Of a stretch of DNA of 64,000 nt, positions 23,273 through 32,101 are shown piece after piece (within the stretch, counting starts at the first letter, position 1; each line of letters begins with the position of its first letter). Position numbers and translations under genes: made by a program. Below the pieces are notes generated by a model, which saw nothing but the letters and a program-made list of their open reading frames with translations, ran no database searches and was not told where the DNA came from. This DNA comes from an uncultured Bacilli bacterium (GTDB lineage: Bacteria; Bacillota_I; Bacilli_A; RF39; UBA660): contig CAKORY010000001.1 in assembly GCA_934101795.1 (NCBI GenBank), positions 62,001 through 126,000 on the forward strand. Reading direction: 5' to 3'.

Positions 23273-23758
23273 TTATTCAAATTTAACGGTAATATATTTT
23301 TGTTTATCGTATAGGCTTTGAACTTCTCTGATAATGTTATTTGCTATTTCTTTGTTATGATCTTTAGCGGCGATTGTAATACTAATAGCATCACCATCTA
23401 TTTTGACAAAATTGTCAAATTTGAATTTTTCAGTTATTAGTTTCTTAATTTTTTCACATTCTGTTTTAGAATTACTTAGTGCTTGTAAAGCATTGTAAGC
23501 ATCGTTTTTTTCTTCGATAGTTGCAGTATCATCTAGTAGTATACTTTGATATTCATTCATTTCTTTTAAGACTGCTTCATCTCTGTCTACTTGAAGTGCT
23601 ACGATAACATCAGATTCTTTAACACTTACATCTTTACTTATGTTATTTTCCCCGGCCAGTACACTTAAGCTCTCATCACCCATTGTTACATAATATATTC
23701 CAAGAACTAGTATCAAGGAAAATAAAGTAACGAACCACAAATTTTGTTTGTTTATCAT
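23273..23758 (-). CDS. spoIIIAH: Stage III sporulation protein AH
   Basis: One N-terminal transmembrane helix (residues about 8-25), a linker containing VKESDVIVALQVDRDEAVLKE, then a compact ring-building-motif domain (residues about 85-160; TECEKIKKLITEKF, DAISITI, NNIIREVQSLYD). This is the pattern of SpoIIIAH, which forms the mother-cell side of the channel with SpoIIQ during engulfment. The other spoIIIA genes are not adjacent in the window, so the gene is either separated from its operon or part of a rearranged locus. Length (161) is slightly short. Confidence 0.85.
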   Translation of the reverse strand: MINKQNLWFVTLFSLILVLGIYYVTMGDESLSVLAGENNISKDVSVKESDVIVALQVDRDEAVLKEMNEYQSILLDDTATIEEKNDAYNALQALSNSKTECEKIKKLITEKFKFDNFVKIDGDAISITIAAKDHNKEIANNIIREVQSLYDKQKYITVKFE

Positions 23759-23810
23759 AATATTCCTCCATCTAAAGCTATTTAACTATATGAAGGATAT
23801 AATTATAATA

Positions 23811-24038
23811 TTACTTATTAAGTATTGATTTTGGGTAAGGTGTTCTTACATCTGTTAAACCAAGTAGGTAGTCAGTAGAAGTTTGGTAATATATTGCAAG
23901 TTTCTTTAATAAATCAATTGGTAGTTGTCTTTTGCCAATTTCATAGTAACTGTAGGCAACTTGACTAACATTTAATATTTTGGCAATATCACTTTGTAGT
24001 AAATCTTTATCTTCTCTTATTTCTTTTAATCTATTCAT
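23811..24038 (-). CDS. XRE-family repressor beside the surface-protein gene
   Basis: A 75-residue protein that is almost only a Cro/C1 helix-turn-helix (LKEIREDKDLLQSDIAKILNVSQVAYSYYEIGKRQLPIDLLKKLAIYY). ATG at 24038 is chosen because GGTGATAAAT precedes it. It is divergent from the exported protein at 24152, and two 19-bp direct repeats between them overlap that gene's promoter. It most likely represses the neighbouring gene and perhaps itself. Confidence 0.85.
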   Translation of the reverse strand: MNRLKEIREDKDLLQSDIAKILNVSQVAYSYYEIGKRQLPIDLLKKLAIYYQTSTDYLLGLTDVRTPYPKSILNK

Positions 24039-24062
24039 ATTTATCACCAATTTAATTTTAAA

Positions 24063-24109
24063 TTAAAACAAAATGTTATATTGATTATTAAAACAAAATG
24101 TTATATAAT
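24063..24109 (+). promoter_or_regulatory. Promoter of surface gene C with two direct-repeat operators
   Basis: TTAAAACAAAATGTTATAT occurs at 24063-24081 and 24088-24106, period 25. TTGATT (24081-24086) and TATAAT (24104-24109), 17 bases apart, form the promoter; the second repeat covers the spacer and part of the -10. These are the obvious binding sites of the divergent XRE repressor. Confidence 0.75.
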
Positions 24110-24151
24110 TGATTTATGATAAAACATTGTGTTTTATATAGTGGAGGATTT

Positions 24152-25606
24152 ATGAAAAGAAGGATATTTTGTTTTATATTATTTTTATTTGTATTCATTA
24201 GCTTGTTGTTTGTTAAAAGTTTTAAAAAAGAAGAAATTGATTATAGTGCTTCTCCGGTTAAGAAGAATAATAATACTTTAAGTATGATGCTTGAAAACGA
24301 TGATGGGGTATATGAATATACTACGAGTGATAGTTGGCCTCAAAAAGGTTATAGTTTTAATGCTGAGTTATCTAAATGTGAAAATGGTGGAGAACTTTCC
24401 TGGGATGATGTTAGTAAAAAAATATATATGTCTGGGAATGTTTCAGATAAATGCTATGTGTATTTTGATAAAAAGCCTTTAGGAAAAATTTGTGAAGGAC
24501 AAAATATGGCAACTTGTTTTAAAGAAAATTATACTTTTGATAATGCATTATATCATCATGACAAAAGTTTAGAAAATAGTGCAGAAGATAATTCTTATAG
24601 ATATTCTGGTGGTGATTTTATTATAACACAGAAGGCTATTGATGCTGGCTTTACATTTCTTAGAGACTTTAATAATACTAGTAATGAAGGTGTTATTAAA
24701 TTTTATTGTAATGATGAAAAATCAACGTTAGGAGATAATTGCCTTTTGTCACAAAGTCATTATTATCTACTTGGTAATAATACAGAAAACAAATATTCTA
24801 CATATTCAGAAGTTTTAACTAAAGCTATTGAACTTGGATATGTAAAAAAGAATAATGTTAATAATTTTGTTTGTTTTGGAAGTAATGATGATATTTGTCC
24901 TGAAGATAATCTATATCGTATTGTTGGGATTTTTGGTGATAATGTAAAATTAGTCAAAGCTTATCCAGCAACTAGAAAATTGCTAGGTGAAGATGGAGCA
25001 TATTATGGATATTATAAAAACACTAAATTTTGGAGTCTTAATCTTTCATCACTTTATGTATCTGATGAAATGAACTACTCATATTATTATTGGAATAAGG
25101 CAACTGGGACTAATAAGTGGAGTGAAAGTGATTTAAATAAGGTAAACTTAAATAAAAATTATGTAAATAATATTGGTGCTAGTTGGTCAGATAAAATAGA
25201 AACATATAAATGGCATACAAAAGGTGATACGTATGAAAATTTAACAACAAATATTAATCAAGTTTATAAAAATGAAATAAGTAATGATAACTCTTCATTG
25301 TATGAAGCAAAGATTGGACTTTTATATGTAAGTGATTATTATTATGGAATAGATAAGTCATATTGGAATAGTCCATATTATTCACGTTTTAATGTTACTG
25401 ATTGGCTCGTTTTTGGTGGAAATGATATTTTTATAACTCCAATATCAAATACAACCGAAGCTATGGCAACATATGGAGGAGAAATTATTGGTTGGAATAC
25501 TGTAAATAAAAATATATTTGATGTAAGACCTGCATTTTATTTAAAAAATACAATTAATTTATCGCATGGTTTAGGTACAATTGATGAACCATATCGTATA
25601 TCATAA
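24152..25606 (+). CDS. Exported protein C, relative of the cassette surface proteins
   Basis: A signal peptide (residues 1-24, MKRRIFCFILFLFVFISLLF) leads into an exterior protein whose C-terminal part parallels the proteins at 13015 and 54255: FVCFGSNDDICPEDNLYRIVGIFG, KLVKAY, IGLLYVSDYYYG, WLVFGGNDIFITP, and VRPAFYLKNTINLSHGLGTIDEPYRI. Unlike them it is AT-rich to the end and lacks the non-coding tail. ATG 24152 has the site GTGGAGG; an earlier ATG at 24116 would lie at the expected transcription start. It is controlled by the divergent XRE regulator. Function unknown; adhesion or binding is plausible. Confidence 0.75.
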   Translation: MKRRIFCFILFLFVFISLLFVKSFKKEEIDYSASPVKKNNNTLSMMLENDDGVYEYTTSDSWPQKGYSFNAELSKCENGGELSWDDVSKKIYMSGNVSDKCYVYFDKKPLGKICEGQNMATCFKENYTFDNALYHHDKSLENSAEDNSYRYSGGDFIITQKAIDAGFTFLRDFNNTSNEGVIKFYCNDEKSTLGDNCLLSQSHYYLLGNNTENKYSTYSEVLTKAIELGYVKKNNVNNFVCFGSNDDICPEDNLYRIVGIFGDNVKLVKAYPATRKLLGEDGAYYGYYKNTKFWSLNLSSLYVSDEMNYSYYYWNKATGTNKWSESDLNKVNLNKNYVNNIGASWSDKIETYKWHTKGDTYENLTTNINQVYKNEISNDNSSLYEAKIGLLYVSDYYYGIDKSYWNSPYYSRFNVTDWLVFGGNDIFITPISNTTEAMATYGGEIIGWNTVNKNIFDVRPAFYLKNTINLSHGLGTIDEPYRIS

Positions 25607-25629
25607 ATTAAAGTTTAAAATATATGTAA

Positions 25630-25655
25630 AACATCTTAAAAAGGATGTTTTTTTT
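25630..25655 (+). terminator. Terminator after surface gene C
   Basis: AACATC/GATGTT stem with an 8-base loop and a run of eight T. Confidence 0.8.
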
Positions 25656-25690
25656 CTATAAAGTTTGATATAATTAAACGGGGTAATTAA

Positions 25691-26755
25691 ATGGAAAAAA
25701 ATATAAAGAAAATACTTAATACTTTAGAAGAAAATGGCTACCAAGCATATTTAGTAGGTGGTTTTGTTCGTGATTATTTACTGGGCATAACTTCTCATGA
25801 TGCTGATATTGCCACAAATGCCTTACCTAAAGATATTCATAACATCTTTAATAGTAGTAAAAGTAATTATGGAAGTGTAAACATAAAATTTGATAATTAT
25901 AATATAGATATAACAACATTTAGAAAAGATTTAAATTATGTAAATAGAAGACCTAGTAATGTTTTGTATATTGATAATTTAGAAGAAGACTTGAAAAGAA
26001 GAGATTTTACTATTAATGCTATATGTATGAATAAAGATGATAAAATAATTGATCCTTTGAATGGGTGTGAAGATTTAAATAATAGAACTATAAAAATGAT
26101 AGGTGATATTGATACAAAGTTAGAAGAAGATCCCCTTAGAATAATGCGTGCTATTAGATTTGCTTCTGTTTTAGATTTTGATATTGAAAAAGAACTTTAT
26201 GAAAAAATTAAAAAGTATAGTTATTTAGTGGAAACACTTTCTAAAGAAAGAATTAAAAGTGAACTTGAAAAAATACTTTTAAGTAAAAATTACATGAAAG
26301 CTTTGAAAATAATGAAAGATACTAATGTTTCTAAGAGTTTAGGCATATCTTATAGCCACATAAATTATGTAGATGACTTACTTGGTATGTGGGCTCAAGT
26401 TAAAGTTTTAAATATCCCATTTACAAATGTTGAAAAAGGGAATATAATAAAAATTACCGAGGTAATTACTTTGGGACAAATAGATAATTTAGTTCTTTAT
26501 AATTATGGATTATATATATGCACTATTGCAGGTAAAATACTTAATATTAATCCTAAGAAAATAAGTAAAATGTATAATAATTTACCTATTAAATCAAAAT
26601 CTGATATTAATATAACAAGTAAAGAGATATCTGATATTTTTGGAACCGGTAAAGTAATAGGTATTATTTATAGTGAGTTAGAAAAAGAAATATTAAATAA
26701 AAATATAAAAAATAATAAAGAGGAAATACTTAAATATTTAAAGAAAAGGAAGTGA
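25691..26755 (+). CDS. cca: CCA tRNA nucleotidyltransferase
   Basis: The N-terminal polymerase-beta-like domain has GGFVRDYLLG (residues 23-32) and the metal pair in HDADIAT (D37, D39), then RRPSNVLYI, RRDFTINAICM and EEDPLRIMRAIRFAS, all diagnostic of the CCA-adding enzyme/poly(A) polymerase group. It builds or repairs the CCA 3' end of tRNA. Length (354) is slightly below the Bacillus enzyme (397). It overlaps the region of dnaD's binding site and begins a cca-dnaD-nth run. Confidence 0.92.
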   Translation: MEKNIKKILNTLEENGYQAYLVGGFVRDYLLGITSHDADIATNALPKDIHNIFNSSKSNYGSVNIKFDNYNIDITTFRKDLNYVNRRPSNVLYIDNLEEDLKRRDFTINAICMNKDDKIIDPLNGCEDLNNRTIKMIGDIDTKLEEDPLRIMRAIRFASVLDFDIEKELYEKIKKYSYLVETLSKERIKSELEKILLSKNYMKALKIMKDTNVSKSLGISYSHINYVDDLLGMWAQVKVLNIPFTNVEKGNIIKITEVITLGQIDNLVLYNYGLYICTIAGKILNINPKKISKMYNNLPIKSKSDINITSKEISDIFGTGKVIGIIYSELEKEILNKNIKNNKEEILKYLKKRK

Positions 26756-26760
26756 GAAAT

Positions 26761-27384
26761 ATGTTTAAAGATAATAAAAAACTAGTGGCAGAAAGTATAT
26801 TTATTAAAGAAGCCTTAAAGTTGAATTTATCTTTAAATGAATTTTTACTTCTTTTATATTTTGATAATTCTTATGATGTAGTATTTGATATAAAAGTTGT
26901 TGCTAAGACTTTAAATATGAAGGAAGAAGATGTTTTAAATGCTTATGGTTCATTAATGGCTAAGAAAATAATAAGTGTTAAAGCTGAAAAAGATGGTTTT
27001 GGTAAAATAAGAGAATCTGTTTCTTTAGATAATTTTTATAATGAGATTAAACGTGATTATAAAACACGTGAAAAAGAAGAATCTAAAACTGATATTTATG
27101 AAATATTTGAAAAAGAATTTGGTAGAACATTATCAAATACAGATTTTGAAATTATAAATGCTTGGATAGAAAGTGGATTTAGTGAAGAATTGATTGAAGC
27201 TGCATTAAAAGAAGCTGTGTATAATGGTGCTCTTACTCTTAGATATGTTGATAAAGTATTATATGAATGGAATAGGAAAGGAATTAAAGTACCAGCTGAT
27301 ATAAAGAAGGCAATGGAAAAAGTACCTGAGGCTCCTTTGTATGAAGCAAGTGTTATGAATTTTGATTGGTTAAATGAAAAGTAA
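26761..27384 (+). CDS. dnaD: DnaD-type replication initiation protein
   Basis: An N-terminal winged-helix region (LNEFLLLLYFDNSYDV) is followed by the DnaD/DnaB C-terminal domain (IFEKEFGRTLSNTDFEIINAWIESGFSEELIEAALKEAV, then ALTLRYVDKVLYEW). DnaD remodels DNA with DnaA and DnaB during helicase loading at the origin and at restarts. ATG 26761 is chosen over GTG 26752, which overlaps the cca stop. It overlaps nth by 11 bp, as in the dnaD-nth pair of Bacillus. Confidence 0.9.
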   Translation: MFKDNKKLVAESIFIKEALKLNLSLNEFLLLLYFDNSYDVVFDIKVVAKTLNMKEEDVLNAYGSLMAKKIISVKAEKDGFGKIRESVSLDNFYNEIKRDYKTREKEESKTDIYEIFEKEFGRTLSNTDFEIINAWIESGFSEELIEAALKEAVYNGALTLRYVDKVLYEWNRKGIKVPADIKKAMEKVPEAPLYEASVMNFDWLNEK

Positions 27385-27985
27385 TGAAGTATTAAAAAAG
27401 TTAGATGAAATAGTACCTAATCCTGTTTGTGCGCTTTTGTATAATAGAGATTATGAATTACTTATTGCAACTGTACTTGCTGCTCAATCAACTGATAAAA
27501 GAGTAAATGAAGTAACTAAAGTATTATTTTCTAAATATGATATATTTAGTTTAGCAAAAGAGAATATAAAAAATATTGAAGATATTATATATCCAGTTGG
27601 AACTTATAAAAGAAAAGCAGAATATATATCTGTAATTGCTAAAAGATTAGTAAATGATTATGATGGAAAAGTACCAAATGATAGAAAGTATTTAGAAAGT
27701 TTACCAGGAGTTGGTAGAAAGACTTGTAATGTGGTTTTATCAAATATTTATGATGTGCCAGCGATTGCAGTTGATACTCATGTTGCTAGAGTTTCTAAAA
27801 GATTAGGGTTAACTAAAAGTGATAATGTGCTTGAAATAGAAAAAGATTTAATGAAATTTTTTCCAGAGAATAAATGGAGTAGAGTTCATCATCAATTAGT
27901 TTTATTTGGAAGATATACTTGTAAAAGTAAAAATCCTTTGTGTGATAAATGCCCATTTAAATGTAAATATATGAGGAAATATTAA
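27374..27985 (+). CDS. nth: Endonuclease III
   Basis: A 203-residue base-excision enzyme with the helix-hairpin-helix LPGVGRKTCNV (catalytic Lys116) and VDTHVARV (Asp134). The iron-sulfur ligands are present but spaced C183-X6-C190-X2-C193-X3-C197; the last gap is normally five residues, so the cluster loop is shortened. It removes oxidised pyrimidines and nicks the abasic site. It overlaps the end of dnaD, and the gene order dnaD-nth followed by ponA-recU on the other strand echoes Bacillus. Confidence 0.93.
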   Translation: MKSNEVLKKLDEIVPNPVCALLYNRDYELLIATVLAAQSTDKRVNEVTKVLFSKYDIFSLAKENIKNIEDIIYPVGTYKRKAEYISVIAKRLVNDYDGKVPNDRKYLESLPGVGRKTCNVVLSNIYDVPAIAVDTHVARVSKRLGLTKSDNVLEIEKDLMKFFPENKWSRVHHQLVLFGRYTCKSKNPLCDKCPFKCKYMRKY

Positions 27986-28045
27986 AAAATAATATTTCTT
28001 TTTTTATATAATAGGAAAGTCATCCAAGTTTTATAAAATTAATTC

Positions 28046-28074
28046 TTGATATGTGGCCAAACATATGGTATAAT
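28046..28074 (+). promoter_or_regulatory. Promoter of tnpB
   Basis: TTGATA (28046-28051) and TATAAT (28069-28074) are exactly 17 bases apart; the spacer includes the hairpin ATATGT/ACATAT. Confidence 0.75.
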
Positions 28075-28100
28075 TATATTATCTAAGGGGGCCAAGTTTT

Positions 28101-29243
28101 ATGAATATTTATAAAGCATATAAATTTAGAATTTATCCAAATAGAGAGCAAAAGATAATGATAGATAAAACTTTTGGATGTACAAGATTTATTTTTAATA
28201 AATTTTTATCTGAAAGAAAAACGAAATATGAAGAAAGCAAAATTAAATTAAGTGCTTATGATGAGTTAAAAGAACTAACTGATTTAAAGAAAGAAAATAA
28301 GTGGCTTAAAGAAGTAGATTCATGTGCCCTTCAAAAATGTGTATTTAACTTAGATGATGCATTTAAGAATTTTTTTCATGGAAATGGTTATCCAAAATTT
28401 AAAGCTAAAGGAGAACATGAAAGCTATACAACAAATAATATTTTAAATGAATATAAAAATGTTAAATATGAAAGTATAAGAATAGATTTTAAAAATAAAG
28501 TAATAACATTACCAAGACTAAAAAAAGTAGAGTTTCGAGGATATAGAACAACCAAAGAAATAGTAGGAAAGATAAAATCAGCAACAATTAGTAAAGATGC
28601 TAACAAGTATTTTGTAAGTGTCCTTGTTGAAGTTCCATTTATTAAACCAACTATAAATCTAACATCAATCGTAGGATTAGATTTAGGCATCAAAGATTTT
28701 ATAGTAACATCTAATGGAGAAAAACTAAAAAATGAAGTGAAAGTAAATGAAAAAAGATTAAAAGGATTACAAAAAGGTTTAGCTAGATGCAAACCAGGAA
28801 GTAAGAATAGATATAAACTAAAATTAAAAATACAAAGATTATATTTAAAAATTAGAAATGCCAGAAAACATATGATATATAAACTTGCAAATAATATCTT
28901 AAAGGAAAATGACATTGTAGCTGTTGAAAGCTTAGATGTTAAAAGCATGTATCAAGTCCATAAAATAGCTAAACACTTAAAAAACATACCAATCAGTGAA
29001 TTTATGCGAGTCTTAAAATATAAATCAAATTGGCTAGGTAAAAAAGTAATTGAAATAAATAAATATTATCCAAGTAGTCAATGCTGTAATAGATGTGATT
29101 ATAAAAATGAGGAAGTAAAAAATTTAAGTATAAGAAAGTGGACATGTCCAAGATGTGGTTTAATACATGATAGAGATATAAATGCAAGTATAAATATAAT
29201 GTTTGAAGGATTGAAAATATATATGAAAGAGTGTATAATTTAA
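28101..29243 (+). CDS. tnpB: RNA-guided endonuclease TnpB
   Basis: A 380-residue TnpB with an intact RuvC-like core: GLDLGIKDF (first Asp near residue 197), VAVESLDVKSM (Glu near residue 274), the zinc ribbon CNRCDY...CPRCG, and DRDINASINI with the last Asp. The N-terminal MNIYKAYKFRIYPNREQ helix is typical. TnpB cuts DNA under guidance of an RNA from the element's right end and helps retain the element at its site. All key residues are present, so the protein looks functional. Confidence 0.93.
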   Translation: MNIYKAYKFRIYPNREQKIMIDKTFGCTRFIFNKFLSERKTKYEESKIKLSAYDELKELTDLKKENKWLKEVDSCALQKCVFNLDDAFKNFFHGNGYPKFKAKGEHESYTTNNILNEYKNVKYESIRIDFKNKVITLPRLKKVEFRGYRTTKEIVGKIKSATISKDANKYFVSVLVEVPFIKPTINLTSIVGLDLGIKDFIVTSNGEKLKNEVKVNEKRLKGLQKGLARCKPGSKNRYKLKLKIQRLYLKIRNARKHMIYKLANNILKENDIVAVESLDVKSMYQVHKIAKHLKNIPISEFMRVLKYKSNWLGKKVIEINKYYPSSQCCNRCDYKNEEVKNLSIRKWTCPRCGLIHDRDINASINIMFEGLKIYMKECII

Positions 29244-29380
29244 ATAAGAACGAAATAAATATAAGTAGGGTGGCGACCATCCGAAGTTGGTCTGCGGAGA
29301 AGCCTTAGGTTTCTGTGAAACAGAAAAAGTGTTACCGTGAGGTAACACAGATACTTGAATTTCGTTAGAAATTTAAGTTA
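29244..29380 (+). ncRNA. Probable omega (guide scaffold) RNA at the right end of the IS element
   Basis: Immediately after tnpB the sequence becomes G+C-richer and folds: TTTCTGT/ACAGAAA, then GTGTTACC/GGTAACAC with a GTGA loop, ending in the right-end palindrome. TnpB scaffold RNAs occupy this place and use the flanking target DNA as guide. Boundaries are uncertain, and the guide would begin about 29379. Confidence 0.6.
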
Positions 29381-29466
29381 TGTTCTTTTAACATATTATA
29401 AATATTGTGAAGAGTACCGGAGTTAAATTATAATTCCAAACTCTTAATAATTACCATGATTTGAAG

Positions 29467-29507
29467 AAACATATTATATAGTATAAGATGCCTTATATAA
29501 TATGTTT
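29467..29507. repeat. 14-bp inverted repeat between the IS element and ponA
   Basis: AAACATATTATATA and TATATAATATGTTT are perfect inverted copies 13 bases apart. No T-run follows directly. It could be a terminator variant or a remnant of another insertion; nothing else is seen in 29381-29511. Confidence 0.5.
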
Positions 29508-29511
29508 TATG

Positions 29512-29547
29512 AAAAATACTGCTTGATATTTTCAAGCAGTATTTTTT
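29512..29547. terminator. Bidirectional terminator downstream of ponA
   Basis: TACTGCTTGA/TCAAGCAGTA, a 10-bp stem with A- and T-runs on either side, at the 3' end of ponA. Confidence 0.85.
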
Positions 29548-32101
29548 AATCTAAATCATCATCATTATTATTGTTATTATCATTATTGTTATTGTTTTCA
29601 TTTTGACCAGGTGATATAATGTTTTCTACATTGGAGTCAACGCCGGTATTAACTTTTATTTCTAGACCATCACTCATATTTGCTGTAAATAATGAATATG
29701 CAGATTTTATAATATATGTTACATTACCACTGGATGGATTAGTGATTGTATAATTTGTACTATCTGTTCTTCCAAGGTACGTAAGAGTTCCATCAGAAGC
29801 TTTTTCATAAATATTATATCCCAGTGAACCAATATAATTATTATTATATGTTATTCTTTGTTCATAATATTTACTTGCAGATGTATCAAAATATTTATTG
29901 AAATGTTCTTGCAAGTAGTTGGTACTTATTGCATCTGGGGTACTTATTCCATTCCATTTAAGTTTTATTTGTGTACCATTATTAGTGTACGTTCCATTTG
30001 TAGGAGCGTTTAATTTTTCAAATCTAGTAGAATTTTCTGTAGGTTCAGTTCCTTCTTTAAATATTTCTATCATTCTTAATGCTTCAGGGGTATATTCTGA
30101 TGCTAGAGTAGTTGGGATTGTTTCTTTTTCTACTTCTACTTCGATGATGCCACTTGGTTTAGAAAATGTTTTATTTTTACTATATACTCTTGAACCAACT
30201 GCTTTCATAACAGCATTTCTGACTCTTCCCCCAATTGTTGCTGTTAGATAGTGATCAGAATTATTTATATCGTATCCAATCCATAAAGCAATTGCATATT
30301 CTGGAGAGTAGGTAATGTTCCATGCATCTCTGGTTGCTGATGCTGGTATTCCAAGTTTATCTGTTGTAGCTTTATCTAAGTTTGTTGTACCTGATTTAGC
30401 AGCGATTTGTGTGCCACCTACTGATACACCCCCAACACCCCTTTGAGCAGCTGTTATAAGTATGTCTGTAATCATGTATGCTGTTTCTTCACTCATAACT
30501 TTTACTTTTTCACTAGTTTTATTGTAAACTTTTCCATTTTCTAAAATGGTAGCTTCTGTATATGAGTAAGGTTTAATGTAGTAACCACCACGTCCATAAG
30601 CTGCATAAGCTGCTGACATTTGAACTGGACTAACACCATCGAAACCACCAATTGCAGCAGATTCATATAATTCTCCGCCATAATCAATACCTAAGTTTTT
30701 GACAAAGTTTTTGATATAGTCAGGATTTTCTTTATAAACAGCTTTAAAAGCCCTTAGTGCTGGAATATTTCTTGATGCTGCCAAAGCATCACGCATTGTC
30801 ATAAGACCATTATATTTTCCATCAGCATTTTTAATTGGCGTTCCATTTGAATAAGTTGTTTCTTCATCTAAGAAAAGTGTAGCAGGTGAACCATTTAAAT
30901 ATTCAATGTAAGGACCGTAGTCAAATAATATTTTGGCAGTTGATCCTGGTTGTCTTTTGATTGTAGCTCTGTTTGTACCTCTGGCACTATAATTTCTACC
31001 ACCAGATATGGCAGATAACCCACCAGTTTCCATATCAGTAATTGCTATACCTTCTTGCATATATTCATTTGGAAATTCGTAAATTTCACCTTTTTCTAGT
31101 TTATTTAATACATCTTGAACATCTTTATCTATAGTTGTAACAATTTTCATTGGGGTTTCACGTAAGTCGTAACCTGTATCATTTGCAACTTCATTAATGA
31201 TATAGTCAATTGCAGCTCTACTTTCACCATTTGCAACATTATCTTTTTTAACTAGTAAGCTTTCAATTGGAATATCTAAAACAGCATTTTTTTCTTCTTC
31301 AGTTATATAACCATGATTTACCATAAGGGTTAAAACTATTTTTTGACGTTTTCTGGTATTATTTGGTTTTGTATATGGGTTGTAAAGTCCTGGATTTTGA
31401 AACATTCCTGCAAGAATTGAAGCTTCTGCAAGAGATATATCTGATACTGATTTACCAAAGAAGTTTTGACATGCTTGTTCAACTCCTGCAAAACCAGAGT
31501 TATTAAGTGAACCAGTTGAACCAAACCATTGGCTATTTACATAAAACTCTATAATTTCTTCTTTTGTATAGTTGCTTTCTACTTTAAATACAGCCATATA
31601 AATATCTGTAAATTTTCTTACAATTCCTTTTATACCATGTGATTCTCCGGATGTGTAAGCTCTTTTTACAACTTGCATTGTTAGGGTAGAAGCACCACCT
31701 GCTTTATCATTTCCAATAAGTTGTCCAACACTTGCTTTAGCAAAACGGGCAATATCTAGACCACTATGTTGAAAAAATCTTGAGTCTTCAGTTGCTACGA
31801 TGGCATCTATTAAAACTTCAGGAAGTTCATCATAATTTACTAATGCTCTATCATACTGACCAAGTCTAGCAAGTTCTGTTTTTCCATCATTATAATATAG
31901 AACACTTGACTCTTTAGAATATAATTTTTCTTTATCAAAATCTGGTGAAGAAATAATTATATATAATGCAAATATTAATATTATTGATATAACTGCTATA
32001 CCTCCAATTAAAATAATTGAAAGAATATTTTCTTTAATATTTATTTTTTTCTTACCATCTTTCTTTTTTAAGTTAATTTTTTTAATTTTTAATTTTTTCA
32101 T
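29546..32101 (-). CDS. ponA: Bifunctional penicillin-binding protein 1A (class A)
   Basis: One transmembrane segment at about residues 28-50 is followed by a glycosyltransferase domain (EDSRFFQHSG with Glu105; STLTMQVVKRA; EIIEFYVNSQWFG; LAEASILAGM). The transpeptidase has active Ser387 in GSTAK, SRN at 443-445 and KSGT at 569-572. A fibronectin-type segment (about residues 710-800) and an Asn/Asp-rich tail end the protein. It polymerises and crosslinks peptidoglycan outside the membrane. It overlaps recU by 4 bp, the recU-ponA order of Bacillus. Confidence 0.93.
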   Translation of the reverse strand: MKKLKIKKINLKKKDGKKKINIKENILSIILIGGIAVISIILIFALYIIISSPDFDKEKLYSKESSVLYYNDGKTELARLGQYDRALVNYDELPEVLIDAIVATEDSRFFQHSGLDIARFAKASVGQLIGNDKAGGASTLTMQVVKRAYTSGESHGIKGIVRKFTDIYMAVFKVESNYTKEEIIEFYVNSQWFGSTGSLNNSGFAGVEQACQNFFGKSVSDISLAEASILAGMFQNPGLYNPYTKPNNTRKRQKIVLTLMVNHGYITEEEKNAVLDIPIESLLVKKDNVANGESRAAIDYIINEVANDTGYDLRETPMKIVTTIDKDVQDVLNKLEKGEIYEFPNEYMQEGIAITDMETGGLSAISGGRNYSARGTNRATIKRQPGSTAKILFDYGPYIEYLNGSPATLFLDEETTYSNGTPIKNADGKYNGLMTMRDALAASRNIPALRAFKAVYKENPDYIKNFVKNLGIDYGGELYESAAIGGFDGVSPVQMSAAYAAYGRGGYYIKPYSYTEATILENGKVYNKTSEKVKVMSEETAYMITDILITAAQRGVGGVSVGGTQIAAKSGTTNLDKATTDKLGIPASATRDAWNITYSPEYAIALWIGYDINNSDHYLTATIGGRVRNAVMKAVGSRVYSKNKTFSKPSGIIEVEVEKETIPTTLASEYTPEALRMIEIFKEGTEPTENSTRFEKLNAPTNGTYTNNGTQIKLKWNGISTPDAISTNYLQEHFNKYFDTSASKYYEQRITYNNNYIGSLGYNIYEKASDGTLTYLGRTDSTNYTITNPSSGNVTYIIKSAYSLFTANMSDGLEIKVNTGVDSNVENIISPGQNENNNNNDNNNNNDDDLD

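Larger units (their letters stand above)
28018..29380 (+). mobile_element. IS200/IS605-type element carrying tnpB only
   Basis: The element runs from about GTCATCCAAG on the left, through a promoter and tnpB, to a right-end palindrome ACTTGAATTTC/GAAATTTAAGT (29353-29378). There is no tnpA, so it is non-autonomous and must be moved by a transposase elsewhere. The right end carries a structured RNA region expected of TnpB guide RNAs. A derivative with matching ends but no gene lies at 55950-56035. It has inserted between nth and ponA. End positions are approximate. Confidence 0.8.

Noticed and set aside
28424..28948. Minus-strand open frame opposite tnpB
   Set aside because: It is a compositional shadow of the tnpB frame with no ribosome binding site or recognisable family.
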